The notes below the pieces were generated by a model. That model did not search any database. It was not told where the DNA came from and saw only the letters and a program-made list of their open reading frames with translations. DNA of 64,000 nt from NCBI RefSeq assembly GCF_963169125.1, contig NC_084793.1, positions 215,724,652 to 215,788,651 of the forward strand, in the 5' to 3' direction. Below are positions 23,318-35,300 of the stretch, in pieces (position 1 is the stretch's first letter; each line of letters starts with the position of its first letter). Both the position numbers and the translations under genes were made by a program. Source of the DNA: Humulus lupulus (Eukaryota > Streptophyta > Magnoliopsida > Rosales > Cannabaceae).

Positions 23318-25413
23318 TTAATTGCCTGCATTAATCGGTTGTATGTCCGATATCTCCATGGAATCAAAGTACTTGTTGGAGTCTCTTTTTGCCTTTTGGT
23401 TCCTCATGGAGTCGGGCCATCTGAAAGGGACCTGGTTTTCATTAGCCAGGTAGATATTCTCCCGAGACTCATTGAGCTCGGTATACACTTTGTATACAGA
23501 GAAATATCTTTCTCCTTTCTTCTTCTTTCCCCCTTCCGCCTCGGGATTATTCCCTTCATTCTTCTTCCTTTTAGAAGGGTTTTCTCCAGGGGGTTTTGAG
23601 GTCGTAGGATCCGCCGAGGTTGAGGCAGAGTTTACATTTGTTGTTGTAGTCATGGGCTGAGAGGTCATATTCAGTGCTGACCTCGCCTCTTCTACATTAA
23701 CAAATCTCTGAGCTCGTCGATTGAACTCGGTTAGGGACCTTACAGGCTTCCTCTGCATATCCTCCCAGAGAGGACTTCCAGGCGTTACTCCGGCTCGGAC
23801 AACCATTAGATGGCCACTATCATTGACGTCATGAGCTCGGGCGACTTCCAAATTAAACCTTGTGAGGTAACTTTTCAGGGATTCGTTCGGCTGTTGTCGA
23901 ACATTGGTCAAGGCAGACGCCTCGGGCCTAATGTCGACCATGGCCTTGAACTGTTTCTTGAAATCTCTTGATAATTGATCCCAAGAAGCAATCGAATGTC
24001 TCTTATACTTCTCAAACCAGCTCTTTGCTGGTCCCGTGAGCGAGGTTAGGAACAACATGCATCTGAGCTCGTAGCCCACATTACTGGCTCGCATGATTGT
24101 GTTGAACATGCTTAAATGATTGTGCGGATCCGAATTCCCATCAAATGGTGGGACATGAGGGATTCTAAATCCCTAAGGAAATGGGGTGCTAGAAATATGC
24201 GGGGCGAAGGGCTCGAATTCTTCATCGAACTCTTCGTCTCGTTCCTTTCCTCATTCGTTTTGTAAGAGCTTGAACGCTCTTTCCAACTGTTCAATCCTTT
24301 CTTGGACTGGATCTAGGGGGGTCTGACTTGAAGCAGCGGGAACTAGTTATCGTTGATTAAAACTCCAATTTCGTATCTCGGCGCAGGGTTCTTGCGCCCA
24401 TTGAGATGATCCCTCAGATCCGGGTTTGATGGATTATCATTCCCCCGATTATGGTTCAGATGTTCTCGTAGATCTGGGTGTTTCCTTCAATTCCCAGTGT
24501 TTCTACGTTCCTAGTCATACATACTGACTAATCTAGTGTCTCCCGAGCCTTCATTGACATGGCTCATTGCATGGTTGTTTCGAGATGGGTTTCTTGTCGG
24601 TTGCCTCATCTCAATAGTGTGAGACCGTGACATTTGGCTTCTTGTTGGTTGGGGGCCTTTATGCTCCCTAGCAGTCTCCCCATTTCCATGCCTTTGCCCA
24701 ACTCGCCTTTCCCTATCACCATGGGTCAGTTGTGTGTTCCTCCGAATTGGTGAGGGGTATCTTATTGGCGATGGTGGGTGCCTTATTGGTGATGGTGGCT
24801 GCCATCCATTATGGGGCCTAGAAGGCCTTGAGTTTGCTCAAGCGGGTTCTGCAACGTTCTGCGTGGCGCCAGGATTTTGGGTCTGAGCCTCCGAGGGGGC
24901 TCGGTTATTCCCTACTCCAGTTAGTGTCTCCGCGGTTAGGTTGGCAGGACCTCCAGCCTGGTTACTTCTTCGGGTTCTCGGCGGAACAGGCTATTCTGCT
25001 GGCGGTGGAGGTTGCTCCGCTCTTCGGGTGGCAGCATTTTTGTGTGGCCGCCCTCGAGGCCTACGTGGCGGAACATGAACGTCCCACGAAGGGGGAGCCT
25101 GATCCTCTAGTGGAGGTGGGGCTTGAGCCGCTTGCGCCTCAACAGCTAGTCTGGCTAGCTCTTCATTGCATTTCTTTGCCTCTGCCAACTGCTTTCGCAG
25201 TTGAGGATTTTCGAGCTCCACTACCAAGACATATCATTCAGGATTGTAGTACATGTCCTCATCGTCCCTGGGGGTTGGTGGCCCCCGAGAATCGGATGAA
25301 CCACTCCTCTCATCAGGGTCCGAGTTCACCATGGGCTGCTTTCCAGGGCATCGGGGGTAGTCAGCTTCATCTAAAATTTCCTCCTCAGGAACATTGGGAT
25401 CATTTGCTGCCAT
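23318..25413 (-). pseudogene. Element 1 gag, disrupted
   Basis: Capsid-type gag. A start ATG near 25413 (MAAND...) lies about 55 nt after the primer-binding site. A leucine/glutamate-rich N-terminal coiled coil (about 25230-24991) corresponds to the element 2 segment EMENAQLRSQL. The Retrotrans_gag core lies in 24109-23318 (LTGPAKSWFEKYKR...NVRQQPNESLKSYLTRF). The zinc knuckle seen in element 2 (CRFH...GH...DC) is lost by frameshift near 23330. Confidence 0.85.
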
Positions 25414-25465
25414 TGTTGATTCGATAGGTTCTTTGACTGAACAGACTCATGCACGTATTGTTTAA

Positions 25466-25489
25466 CAGCTCTCAATGAAAGCACCAAAC
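25466..25489 (-). promoter_or_regulatory. Primer-binding site of element 1
   Basis: In element sense the LTR is followed by tttggtgctttcattgagag, identical to element 2 (56472-56494). The TGG at its start pairs with a tRNA CCA end. I do not assign the tRNA. Confidence 0.7.
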
Positions 25490-26298
25490 TATTGACGCCG
25501 TTTTTCGTCAACTTAAATAGTAAAGCAATTAAACAAATAAATACTGGAGCAAATGAAAGAAGAGGAAAACAAGAGGATTTTTACGTGGTTCAACAGTTAA
25601 CTCTGCCTAGTCCACGAGTCTATATTATTAATACTTGGGAGTTTTCTAGAAACTTTTCAGAGAAGAGTTGCCCAGAGTGTTCTCTCTAGAAATCAGAAAA
25701 AAGGTCCTTTACAAATGGTGTTTCCTCCTCTATTTATAGGGAAGGTTGCACAATTCATTCCCACATATTTCGGGAAGATATTCCGTAAATCAATTATCAT
25801 AATGCTATTAAATGCATTATACGTCCCATGAAGATCGGGAACGGATAACAGATTAAATGATATTCCTTAAATATTGGGATTGTACAACAATAAACATGTT
25901 CACACGTAATGGATTATCCCAGACGATTCATCAAATCTTCGAGATCAGCAATTAGCATTGAGCCTGTCGAGACCATGAGTCAATCACGAGCTCTCCACCC
26001 AACTTCGTGCTATGCTCAGGACAAGTAGATGCCAACGAAGCTGCTACATCCGAGCTTGTACTTCCCGAGCTCGAGCTATCTCGCCTGAAGGCAATCGGTG
26101 AAAAATATATTTAAGTGTCATGCCGTTGCGAGCTCAGAACATGTTCGAGGCTACACACCCTCGAGCTTTCAAGGTCGGTAATTACAGTGAAGCGATCTGA
26201 CTGAAGAATCATATGACAACCATGCATATTTCGAGCTCACACCTAATGAGCCTAGCTTTCGGGGTCATAACTCCTTATCTCGAAATCTGGGTGTAACA
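25490..26298 (-). repeat. Element 1 right LTR (5' LTR in element sense)
   Basis: 809 bp, starting tattgacg (g-to-a change from tgttgacg) and ending gtaaca. It is 16 bp shorter than the left LTR because of one deletion near 25820. It contains the minus-sense TATA (about 25731-25740) that would drive gag-pol and the leader hairpin at 25583-25618. Confidence 0.92.
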
Positions 26299-26441
26299 TA
26301 TTTTATGTAATTATGTTATATTTTGTTTAATACCATTTTTTTAATTGCTTTCGAAAAATGGTGTAAATATATATATATATTTTTAAAAATCATTTATAAA
26401 AAATACAACTATAGTAGTAGTTATTTTTATGATAATATAAT

Positions 26442-26599
26442 GAGTAATGATATGTGCACCCAAATATTACACATAGTGACGTGTCACTGTTTTTTAAAAC
26501 AGTGGTCTCAATTTTAATAAATGTGATTAGTTAGCATAAACTGTCACATCACTGTGTATAATATTTGAGTGTATATTTTGGGTGCACATATCATTACTC
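26442..26599. mobile_element. MITE with 9-bp TSD (Mutator-like)
   Basis: A 158-bp element whose termini are inverted copies (gagtaatgatatgtgcaccc and its complement, 23 bp perfect, then imperfect). It is flanked by perfect 9-bp direct repeats taataataat-type: taatataat at 26433-26441 and 26600-26608. There is no coding capacity. A 9-bp duplication points to a MULE-derived MITE. Confidence 0.8.
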
Positions 26600-26902
26600 T
26601 AATATAATAACTTATTAAAAGAATGATATTAAGTTTTTTTTTTAAAATGCACTAAAAGAATGATTAAGTTATTATTATACCAAAATGATTAAGTTTTTGT
26701 TAAATGAAAATAAAAATAAAGGACAATCAAGTAAGATTTCTTTTACAACCTTAACACTTCTTGGAAAAACTAATTGATCTTTCTATTAGAATTAGATCGG
26801 ACTATAAAAGAAGCTAATTTATGGGCTATCATATTCCTTTTACAAGAATCAAGAAACATGACAACAAAATCTATAACGAGAAGCATAACAACAAAAATGA
26901 CA

Positions 26903-27617
26903 GGTGTTTGATTCTTTAATTAAAAATTTATTTTTTGTTTTTAAAAGTTAAAAATTGTTTTTTGAAAACAAATTTGGGTGTTTGACGTTGTTTTCATAAA
27001 ATAATTTTTAAAAATAAAGTTACAAAAAACAGAAAATTTTGAAAACAACAAAAAGTTGTTTTATTGTTCTCAAATTTTTTTTGTTTATCTTTTTTCTTTC
27101 TCACATCACTTTTTTAATTATTATTATTTTCTAACATCATTTATTGTCGTATCATTTTCTCTCTCATTAGTTTCTCTCTCTTCACTTTCTCTCACATCAC
27201 TTTCTCTCTCATCACTTTTTCTCTCATTATTCTCTCTCATCACTTTATCTCTACTCACTTTTCTCTCGTCACTTTCTTTCTTATCACATTCTCTCTCATT
27301 TTTTCTTGGATCAATTTATCTCTTCTCAATTTCTATTTCTTCAAATTTTCTCTTCTTACTTTCTCACTTCTTATTTTTCATCATTTTTTCTTTCAAATTA
27401 TTTTATCTAATTATTTATTACAAACTTTTAAAAGATTTTTCTCTTTGTAAATATATTTGTTAATTTTTTATTTAAGATTAAAAAAAATAAACCTAAAATA
27501 TTATTTTTAGAAAACATTAACCAGACACCTTTTATTTTTTTTAAATTACAAAAACTGTTTTATGAGAACACAACTTTTAAAACAAAAAGCATAAAACAAT
27601 ACCAAACATGCTTATAG
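26903..27617. mobile_element. Long imperfect inverted-repeat element (MITE-like)
   Basis: The left arm (about 26903-27060: ggtgtttg..., tttttaaaagttaaaaattg, gaaaacaa...gtgtttgacgttgttttc) is roughly the complement of the right arm (about 27480-27617, ending caaacatgc). The arms are AT-rich and imperfect. No convincing target duplication was found, so the superfamily is open. A pyrimidine-rich minisatellite fills the middle. Confidence 0.45.
27130..27420. repeat. Pyrimidine-rich minisatellite (tttctctctcatcac units)
   Basis: Imperfect 13-16 bp units of the form tttctctctcatcac repeat about 15 times. The strand bias is almost pure C/T. The serine/leucine-rich ORF through it is a by-product. 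Confidence 0.8.
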
Positions 27618-28099
27618 TTTCCTAACTTTTATTGTTAAGACTAATTTAAATTTGGTATTTTCGTTTTGTCAAATCAATGAATGCCATAACAACATAATTT
27701 TTCCATATTTTTTTCTCTCAGGTGCCACCTGATGATCATGTATGATTATGATAAACGAAGTTTAAACTGATTATTTTTCATTTACTAAATCACAAACTTT
27801 TTTTTTCATTTATTACTAAAGTAGTTAATTATCATTGTTTTTTTCTTTCTTTTTATTACTATAGTCTTGTACTCCAATATAATATTTCTTGATAGTTGTT
27901 GCAAAATATTAGATTTAACAAATCTAAAGTTTTATTAATTTTGTTACTTAAACAAATTAATAAATAACATATGAAACAATTAAGATTTATAGTTTTAGTT
28001 TTTTGTGATAATCTCAAATTTTTTATTATTATTATTCAAATCCAATATTTTCTGGAATGAAATGAGCTCAAAAATCATAGAGCCTTTTGTCCTAGTTGA

Positions 28100-28654
28100 T
28101 TATGATGAGGAAACACTAGAAGAAGGTGCTGATGTGGAAGCCTTGCCCTCAGCTGACTTGGCATGCAAACTTTCACCAACCTTTTCACTCTTCAGTACCT
28201 CTTCCTCAATATGAACATCATCCTCCACTGATAATACCACAGCTTCGGTTCCATGACGACCTTCCACAATGGCCTTCGTCACCTTCTCGTGTTCATCAAA
28301 ATGGACTAATTTGGTTTTCTGGACCGTCTTCTTCTTCCTCTTGAGGAAACAGAACAGAGCAGCCGCAAAGAATGCAAGGAAGAAAACACCACCAACCGAT
28401 ATGAACACAATAACTATAACAGTTGGATGATTGTCCGGTGATGGTGGCTGAGGAGGCAGCGGAGGAGGGTGCACAGGAGGATGAGGTGGCAGTGGAGGAG
28501 GGCGAATAGGAGGATGAGGTGGTGGGCGGATAGGGGCATGGGGCGGCGGTGGAGAGCTTGGATGGCTTGGTGGCTTTGGTGCTGGAGGAGGTGGCTGATT
28601 AGGGTGATAGGGAGGAGGGAAATATGGGAAATTGAAGTTGTTTTGAGATGCCAT
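28100..28654 (-). CDS. TED7: TED7-like protein (TRACHEARY ELEMENT DIFFERENTIATION-RELATED 7 family)
   Basis: A single-exon gene, 184 residues. Residues 1-78 are proline/histidine-rich (PPPAPKPPSHPSSPPPP and PPHPPIRPPP-type runs), extensin-like. One strong membrane segment follows at about 80-105 (VIVIVFISVGGVFFLAFFAA). A basic stop-transfer stretch (KRKKK) and an acidic Val/Glu-rich cytosolic tail (VLSVEDDVHIEEEV...SEKVGESLHAKS) end in a Ser-rich tip. This order matches TED6/TED7 proteins, which associate with cellulose synthase during secondary wall formation in xylem. The start MASQNNFN is the first ATG after a plausible leader. A TATA box lies upstream. The nearest gene is RPN5, on the same strand. 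Confidence 0.82.
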   Translation of the reverse strand: MASQNNFNFPYFPPPYHPNQPPPPAPKPPSHPSSPPPPHAPIRPPPHPPIRPPPLPPHPPVHPPPLPPQPPSPDNHPTVIVIVFISVGGVFFLAFFAAALFCFLKRKKKTVQKTKLVHFDEHEKVTKAIVEGRHGTEAVVLSVEDDVHIEEEVLKSEKVGESLHAKSAEGKASTSAPSSSVSSS

Positions 28655-28965
28655 ATTGGTGTTCTTTTCACAAATACGGAAGTTGATGGTTTAGATTTTA
28701 GCTGTTAAGTTGATGATTTAGATTTCAGCTGTTGTGTGGAGAAGAGAGCATTGCCTGCCTATTTGAAGGAAAGGCTTGAAGCCAACCTAGGAGACTTGGA
28801 GTTCGGAGTTAGTAGCAGGTTTTAAGTGACTTAACTCTCATTCGAAGATTTCCAATTGGATTGTTTGGATTGAAAAACACTTCTCAGAGATGACTTCATA
28901 TTTCCCAAGAAGCATATTTTAGCTTCAAACGAGGTGAAACGGTTAAACACACATGAAGTCTGGCT

Positions 28966-28980
28966 CCTTATATATTAATG
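28966..28980 (-). promoter_or_regulatory. Candidate TATA box of the TED7-like gene
   Basis: Minus-strand tatataagg lies about 310 nt upstream of the ATG, in AT-rich DNA between this gene and the RPN5 3' end. The long leader this implies makes the assignment tentative. Confidence 0.4.
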
Positions 28981-29354
28981 AATTTAGTATATTTTGCTTT
29001 GGACAAAATAAAACTATAATTCAGGTGGGATATCTTTATCTGTATTACTATTATACCATGCTAGTAGTGATAAGCGGGAATTTAGTGCAACTTAGCCACA
29101 AATCATACTAAAATAATGTTGGAAGACGAAGAAAACACACTAAAACAACCCTAATCGAGAGGAAACATTGCTAGTTTAACTGAAACTTTGAATGAAATTG
29201 TGAAAAATAAAATAATAAAAAAAAAGATCGCAGCCATAGATGTAAAGTTGGGTATTTAAATGCCACCAAAAAAAAATATTTAGTTCAGGAACCAAATTGT
29301 TATGGAGTCTAAAAGTTAATAAGCCAGTTCTACAAGCAATTGGCTACGGCAACC

Positions 29355-32300
29355 TCAAACTTTCAAAGCAGCTTTGTGAACCATAGTTTCCTTGTGTATC
29401 TGGTGGCAACTCTTCTCAACAAGATCAAGCAGCTTCTCCAAGTTTGAAGACCAGGCGTTAAGAATTTCGTTGCTATCCTTTGCCGTTTGAAAATTAACGA
29501 CACCCATCGGCCTGTCAATCTTTGAAACTAGGGCCTTGGAAACAACCATTTCTGAAAGATGCTTCTCAGCTTCCTGCATTTACAGAGGAGAAAAAAGAGT
29601 CCAAGCTAGAGATCAACACCAATATAACTTGAATATCCAACAATGGTATATAGGAAGCAACTAACAGACACATGATTTAACTACATTTAATTCTTTACAA
29701 GTTTAAGCCTGGTAAATTAAAATTAGCACTGACAAACCTGGATACTGAGACACAAGAGCTCTGCAAGTCTCTTCAGCGTAATCCTGGCGTAGTACTTTGA
29801 GACAACTAAGATATTCTGAAAAGGAAAATTTAAACAAATAAATAAAGGTAACCAGAAACAAAAAGCTGCAAAATATGCTAGTGTCAGGAGAAAACACACA
29901 TGTTCTATAACCCTCTGTTTTAGATCTTCAGCTGCTTTGTCCCCCAAGAAACCTCCAAGCATGTTCTTCTCATTCTCGAACTCATCCTTGTATGAATTCC
30001 AAAGAGCTGTCCATTGTACAACCTCCATGGTGACCAGTTGCTTCAACAGCAACCTACAAAGAATGGATACAACACTCGATTGTCTAATTAAACAAGGCAG
30101 TATGTTATATACACAGCTAACACTCACAGCATTTATGCAATGAATACAACTGCCCGAGCCATACCTAAAATTTGAAAGTTCAGTGAGATTCTTATCCTCC
30201 AAGGTGGAATTAAGAAGACTTGATTGCATTGGATCATGTGGCGCCAGAACCAAGTACCAACATATTTTCCTTAAGATCTGCACGCGGAAATCTATCAGAG
30301 AAGTTCTAAATAAATCAAAAGCAAAAAAGGCAGAGAGGTACTTTACCGGTATCCAGTCAGAAGGGTTTTCTTTGACAGCAGGAATCTCATATATTGCCTT
30401 GTAGCATCGGCAAATTTCAAGGTAATCATTGTTATGTGAATAATACCTGAAAATAAGCCAAAGCCAGTATTAAATCATGTATTTCTTTTTGGAACTAAAA
30501 CAAAATTTCAGCAAAGTTATGATGGCATACTAAAACATAAACTGTGAGGTTCTTGTGCAAACCCTCAACCTCTAAAATATTATGGCTAGTTACAGAGCTA
30601 TATCCAACAAAAATAGACAATAGGTTACGAAAAATCAAATATTCTGTTGGTTTGTCGCAATTTCATGTGATGGCTTGAAATACTAAAACCCAAAAGAAAA
30701 TAAGTTAATACACTTTTGAGTAAAATTCCCAAAGAAATTTTCCTAAAACAAATGGATCAGCTCATTGCCCAAAAGTGATCTATTAGTCATCTTAAATGAC
30801 AAATCTTCTACAGTAGCCAAGCTTTATCCCAAATCAATCAAAGTATTCAATCTTAACAATCATAAACCAAGTAACATTTATATTGAAATGATTTTTTAAT
30901 CGCCTGAACCTATAATATTTGAGGAACACAAACTATAGCAATTACTATGGGTATCGCACCACAGACCCTTGGGAGCAAACCACTGACAAGACCATTTGAG
31001 CTATATACCCCTCTTATATATTTGAAAAAAATTTCACAAGGCCTTTGATGACTATATGTTCATCAAAAGCCAAAAGAGAAATATATATCACAGTTTAAAA
31101 CAATGATGGGAAAACGTAATATATTCTAGAAGACAGTGAGTACTATTATGCAAAGCATGAACCAAAGCTTGACAAGCTCATCATACTACTGCAGCACTAT
31201 GATATTACTGCACACATTGATGGGAAAGTAAGATATCCTCGACAACAATGAATCAATACCACTGCAGCACTATAATCCAATAAACAAACCTCAAAGACCA
31301 AAGTCAGAAACACCATGATTAACCATAAGATGAGATCTCACAAATCCTCCTTAAGATAATTACAGTTCAGTCAAACATCACCAATCGTATGAGATACAAT
31401 AAAATACAGAGAGAACAGTGAAATGGGAAAACTCCCCCCATGTACCTTATCATTAATTCATAATAAATCCGCTTTAACTCCAAGAGTGATGGAATATCAG
31501 CAGGAGCCTCCTCAACAACACCATCACCTTCTTTAGGTTTTTTCTTCTCTTTTGAGATGTCAACATCAAAAACCCTTGGACTAATCTTCCTTGACAGGAT
31601 TTGGGCACGAACATAATCTTGACGATCCAAACACAGTCGGACCTGCAAATTTTAATGATTGGATAAACAGTGGAACTAGCATCAAAATTATGTTCCAATA
31701 CATCAACAATGTAAGAAAACACTTTCTATAAATACTAATGTAACCGTGGTAAGAATAACATACTTGTTCAAGAATGAAAGCAATTTTCTCAGTTTTTGCC
31801 ATAGCGCCAAAAGTTTCAACCTGTAAAGCTAAACCATCAAAAAGTGCTTGAAAAAGTTATCTTACAGGAATGGAATATCACACTGATGAAATCCTGCACC
31901 AACCGCTATTTCTTGCATCAAATCAGCAGCTTCAGCTATAAGTCCTTGTTCTTCCTTTATCTTTGCAAGTTTTTTAGTCAACCTGGCTCTCTCAATCTCA
32001 ACATATATCTACATATCCACAGAAATCAGTAGAAGAAAGTATGAGATAAACTGATAGGAGCCTTTAGGTTGGAGCATTAAAAAACATATTTACCTTTCCA
32101 GCAGCAACATTATTAAGGGTTTTTATAAGCTCCACACGAGTTTCAACATCTGGAGTCTCATCTATATACTGCATTGCTTGCTGGACCATAGCAGTTACAG
32201 CCTGTACATAACACCCCACAAATAGCATTGAGAAAACACAGTTCTTGTATCTTGTGATAAGCCCCAGATCAGATTTGCTTATAAAATGAAGAAGGCTAAG

Positions 32301-35300
32301 TGAATTAGTTTTTAGCTGAGTTGTCATGTAATAATAGGCTGCTAGTTATTTAGTAGGATTGCTTAGTTGTCATGTAATAATAGGTTGTGGTTAGTCTTTG
32401 AGATGGCTATAGAAATGTATTTAAGGGTCATGGGATTAGAGAGTTGGGTGTGCAGAAAATTAAGAGTTTAGACTCATTGTGAAGAGCCCAATCCTCTTGA
32501 CAGGTTGGATTAGGATAGTGCAAGCCTCTCGAAAGCTTGTAAATTTGTACTCCAGTTATCATTTCAATAAAGATCTCCTTTAGGGATTTCAGCAATTGGT
32601 GTTGTGAGATTGAAAGTTAGATTGCTAAGTAAAAGCCTATCAATTTGGTGCGGTGAGCTGCGAACATGGGGCCAAAGAAAGTCAAGGAAGTAGGGGAGAA
32701 AGGAGATTCAACTGCATCCGTGGAAGATGAAATGGAAGCTTTGAAAGTCGAAGTAGCTGTTGTCAAAGATTCCATCCAAGAAATAGGGCGACAACTACAA
32801 CAACAGTTACAACAACTTCAATCATTCCTAGATACCCAAGAAAGGTCAAGAAAGCAGCAAGATCATCAAGAAGGCGCAACCAACAACCCAGAACCAAGAG
32901 AGACCCAGAACCAAGAGAGACGACATCAGTCGCACATGGCAAAGGCATGAAGATGATGGCAAATGCTGGTGCTTCAAAGGGGAGTAGATTCGTGGGGGAA
33001 ACTTCAACATAAAGGAATCATTCCAGCTCTTCTTATCGCCATGAACAAAGACTTAAGAAGTTAAAAATGCCACTGTTTGATAGAGAAAATCCATATGGGT
33101 AGATTATGCAGGCCGAGAGGTACTTTGCTTGTCATATTATGACGAAGAAGAGAGAATTGAAGCAACTTTCATCTCGTTCTCCAGTGATGCTCTATTGTGG
33201 TACCAATATGAGAACAAAAGGCGAGCCATATTGAGTTGGGAAGAAATGAAAATGCTGATGTTGCGCCATTTTCGGGACATAAACTGGTTCATTATATGAC
33301 CAGTGCTTGGCTGTGAAGCAAGAAGGATCTGTTGCTGAATTCAAGAATTTTATAAGAATGTTGGCACCGTTAGGCAATATTCAGCTAGAAGTTCAATTGG
33401 GAACTTTCATTAATGGATCGGTGCCCTCCATAAGAACAGAATTACGAATTCAGCGACCAAGAAATGTGCATGAAGCTATGGAAATAGCCCAAAATATTGA
33501 GGAAAAGTTGAATGCGGCTGCCCAATTCCGACCGAAAACATCCAATTTCAATAGCACCTAAGTGCAATTTTCAAGTGCAATACAAGGGAGCACCCCAACC
33601 AGGACCAACTACACTAATCTGATGGGAGAGGTCAGAAGATTGACTAAAAACCAGATTCAATACAAAAGAGAGAAGGGCCTATGTTTCCGATGAGATGATA
33701 AATGGTCTCCCGGACATCGCTGTAAACAAAAGGAGATGAACATCCTGATGGTTCCTGAAGAAATCGATGACGCACTCTCGAAGCAAGGTTCAGAAGATAC
33801 AACGGAAAAGGCAGCAGAGTTAGACTCCACAGAAGTTGGAAATTCTGCAGAAGCGTCCCTACATTTGTTGGCTGGTTTGACCTCTAACAAGACTATGAAA
33901 CTCAAGGGCCAACTCGACTCTTGTGAGGTGGTCATTTTAATCGATTTCGGGGCTACTCATAATTTTATTTCTCAAGATATTGTGACCGAATTGAACCTTC
34001 CTGTCACCAAGACCAGCGAGTACGGAGTGACGATGGGAAATGGAGATTCCATGAAGAATAAGGGGGTTTGTAAAAATTTAAACATCCATTTCCAAGGGGT
34101 AGAGATTTGAGATGATTTTTTACCACTGAAATTGGGAAGTGCGGACGTAATTTTGGGGTTACAATGGCTCACCACTTTGGGAATGACTCACGCAGATTGG
34201 AAACTTCATACCATGGAATTTCAAGTGGGAAAGCAACGAGTAATGTTACAAAGTGACCCATCTCTTGGTAGAACATTAGTTGCATTACAGACAATGACAA
34301 AGACTAAAAAAGCTCAAGCTAAGATCAAATCAGCAGGGCCTAGTAGGAAGAACTGAAGTTTTGATAAAAGGGAAGTCACTGCCAAACTTCGAGGCTACCT
34401 GGGAAGATTTCTCCACCATCCAACGACAACTTCCACCTTGAGGACAAGGTGAAGGTTTTGCGGGGGTATTGATAAGGCCCAGATCAGATTTGTTTATCAA
34501 AGGAAGAAGGCTAAGTGAATTAGTTTTCAGCTGAGTTGTCATGTAATAATAGGCTGCTAGTTAATAATAGGTTGTGGTTAGCCTTTGACATGGCTATAGA
34601 AATTTATTTAAGGGTCATGGGATTAGAGAGTTGGTTGTGCAAAAAATTAAGAGAGTTGGTTGTGCAAAAAATTAAGAGAGTTTAGACTCATTGTGGAGAG
34701 CCCAATCCTCTAGAATGGTTGGAATAGGATAGTACATGCCTCTCGAAAGCTTGTAAAATTGTACTACTGTTATCATTTTAATAAAGATTTCCTTTAGGGA
34801 TTTCAGCAATTGGTGTTGTGAGATTGAAAGTTAGATTCTTGCTAAGAAAAAGCCTATCATCTTGTATGTGAGAATAAATAAGATATATGAAGAAAGAGTT
34901 TGTTAACCCAAGGGACGAAAAGAAATAAAATAAACTGAAATGAGATTCTTGAAGATCATATGAAAATAAAAAACCAAGTGCAAGGTGAACCTGCTCTAAA
35001 ATAAAGACAGAAGTATTTACTTGACTAATTCCAAGACACTAACTAAACACTTTACTTTTTCATTGTGATGGTAAGTTGTAATTAAATGCTTTGTCCCTCA
35101 ATCCCTTGAGGAATCCCTATTCCACATGAGGTTCCCATAACAGTGAAGTTGAATGCTCCATTCTCTTTTTATCTTCTATATCTTTAGTTTTGGAAAAAAG
35201 AAGCATAGTATTCTAAAGTCCTTTCTTTAAAGTCCTTTCTTGGTAAAGGAAGGCATACCACCGCAAATAACATACCAGTCGCTGAATCAAGTGAATAAGC

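Larger units (their letters stand above)
13348..26298 (-). mobile_element. Complete Tat-lineage Ty3/gypsy element 1
   Basis: 12,951 bp, with gag-pol on the minus strand, LTRs at 13348-14172 and 25490-26298, and a 5-bp duplication. Order in element sense: LTR, PBS, gag, protease, RT, RNase H, integrase, internal polypurine tract, tandem repeats, convergent aORF, polypurine tract, LTR. The extra antisense ORF plus a repeat array is the hallmark of Retand-like Tat elements. Frameshifts, stops and lost catalytic residues make it inactive. The LTRs differ at roughly 4% of sites in the first 370 bp, so it is older than element 2. Confidence 0.92.

Noticed and set aside
27056..27463. Serine/leucine/phenylalanine-rich 135-residue ORF
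   Set aside because: Generated by the C/T minisatellite, with no domain and no codon structure of its own.
28469..28708. Arg/Trp/Met-rich plus-strand ORF
   Set aside because: It is the complement of the proline-rich coding part of the TED7-like gene. The odd composition follows from CCN codons.
32461..32560. The covarying leader hairpin in the intronic gag-protease element
   Set aside because: Its LTR has a short dyad (aatcc...ggatt) but lacks the outer CGTGG/CCACG frame, so it was not counted.
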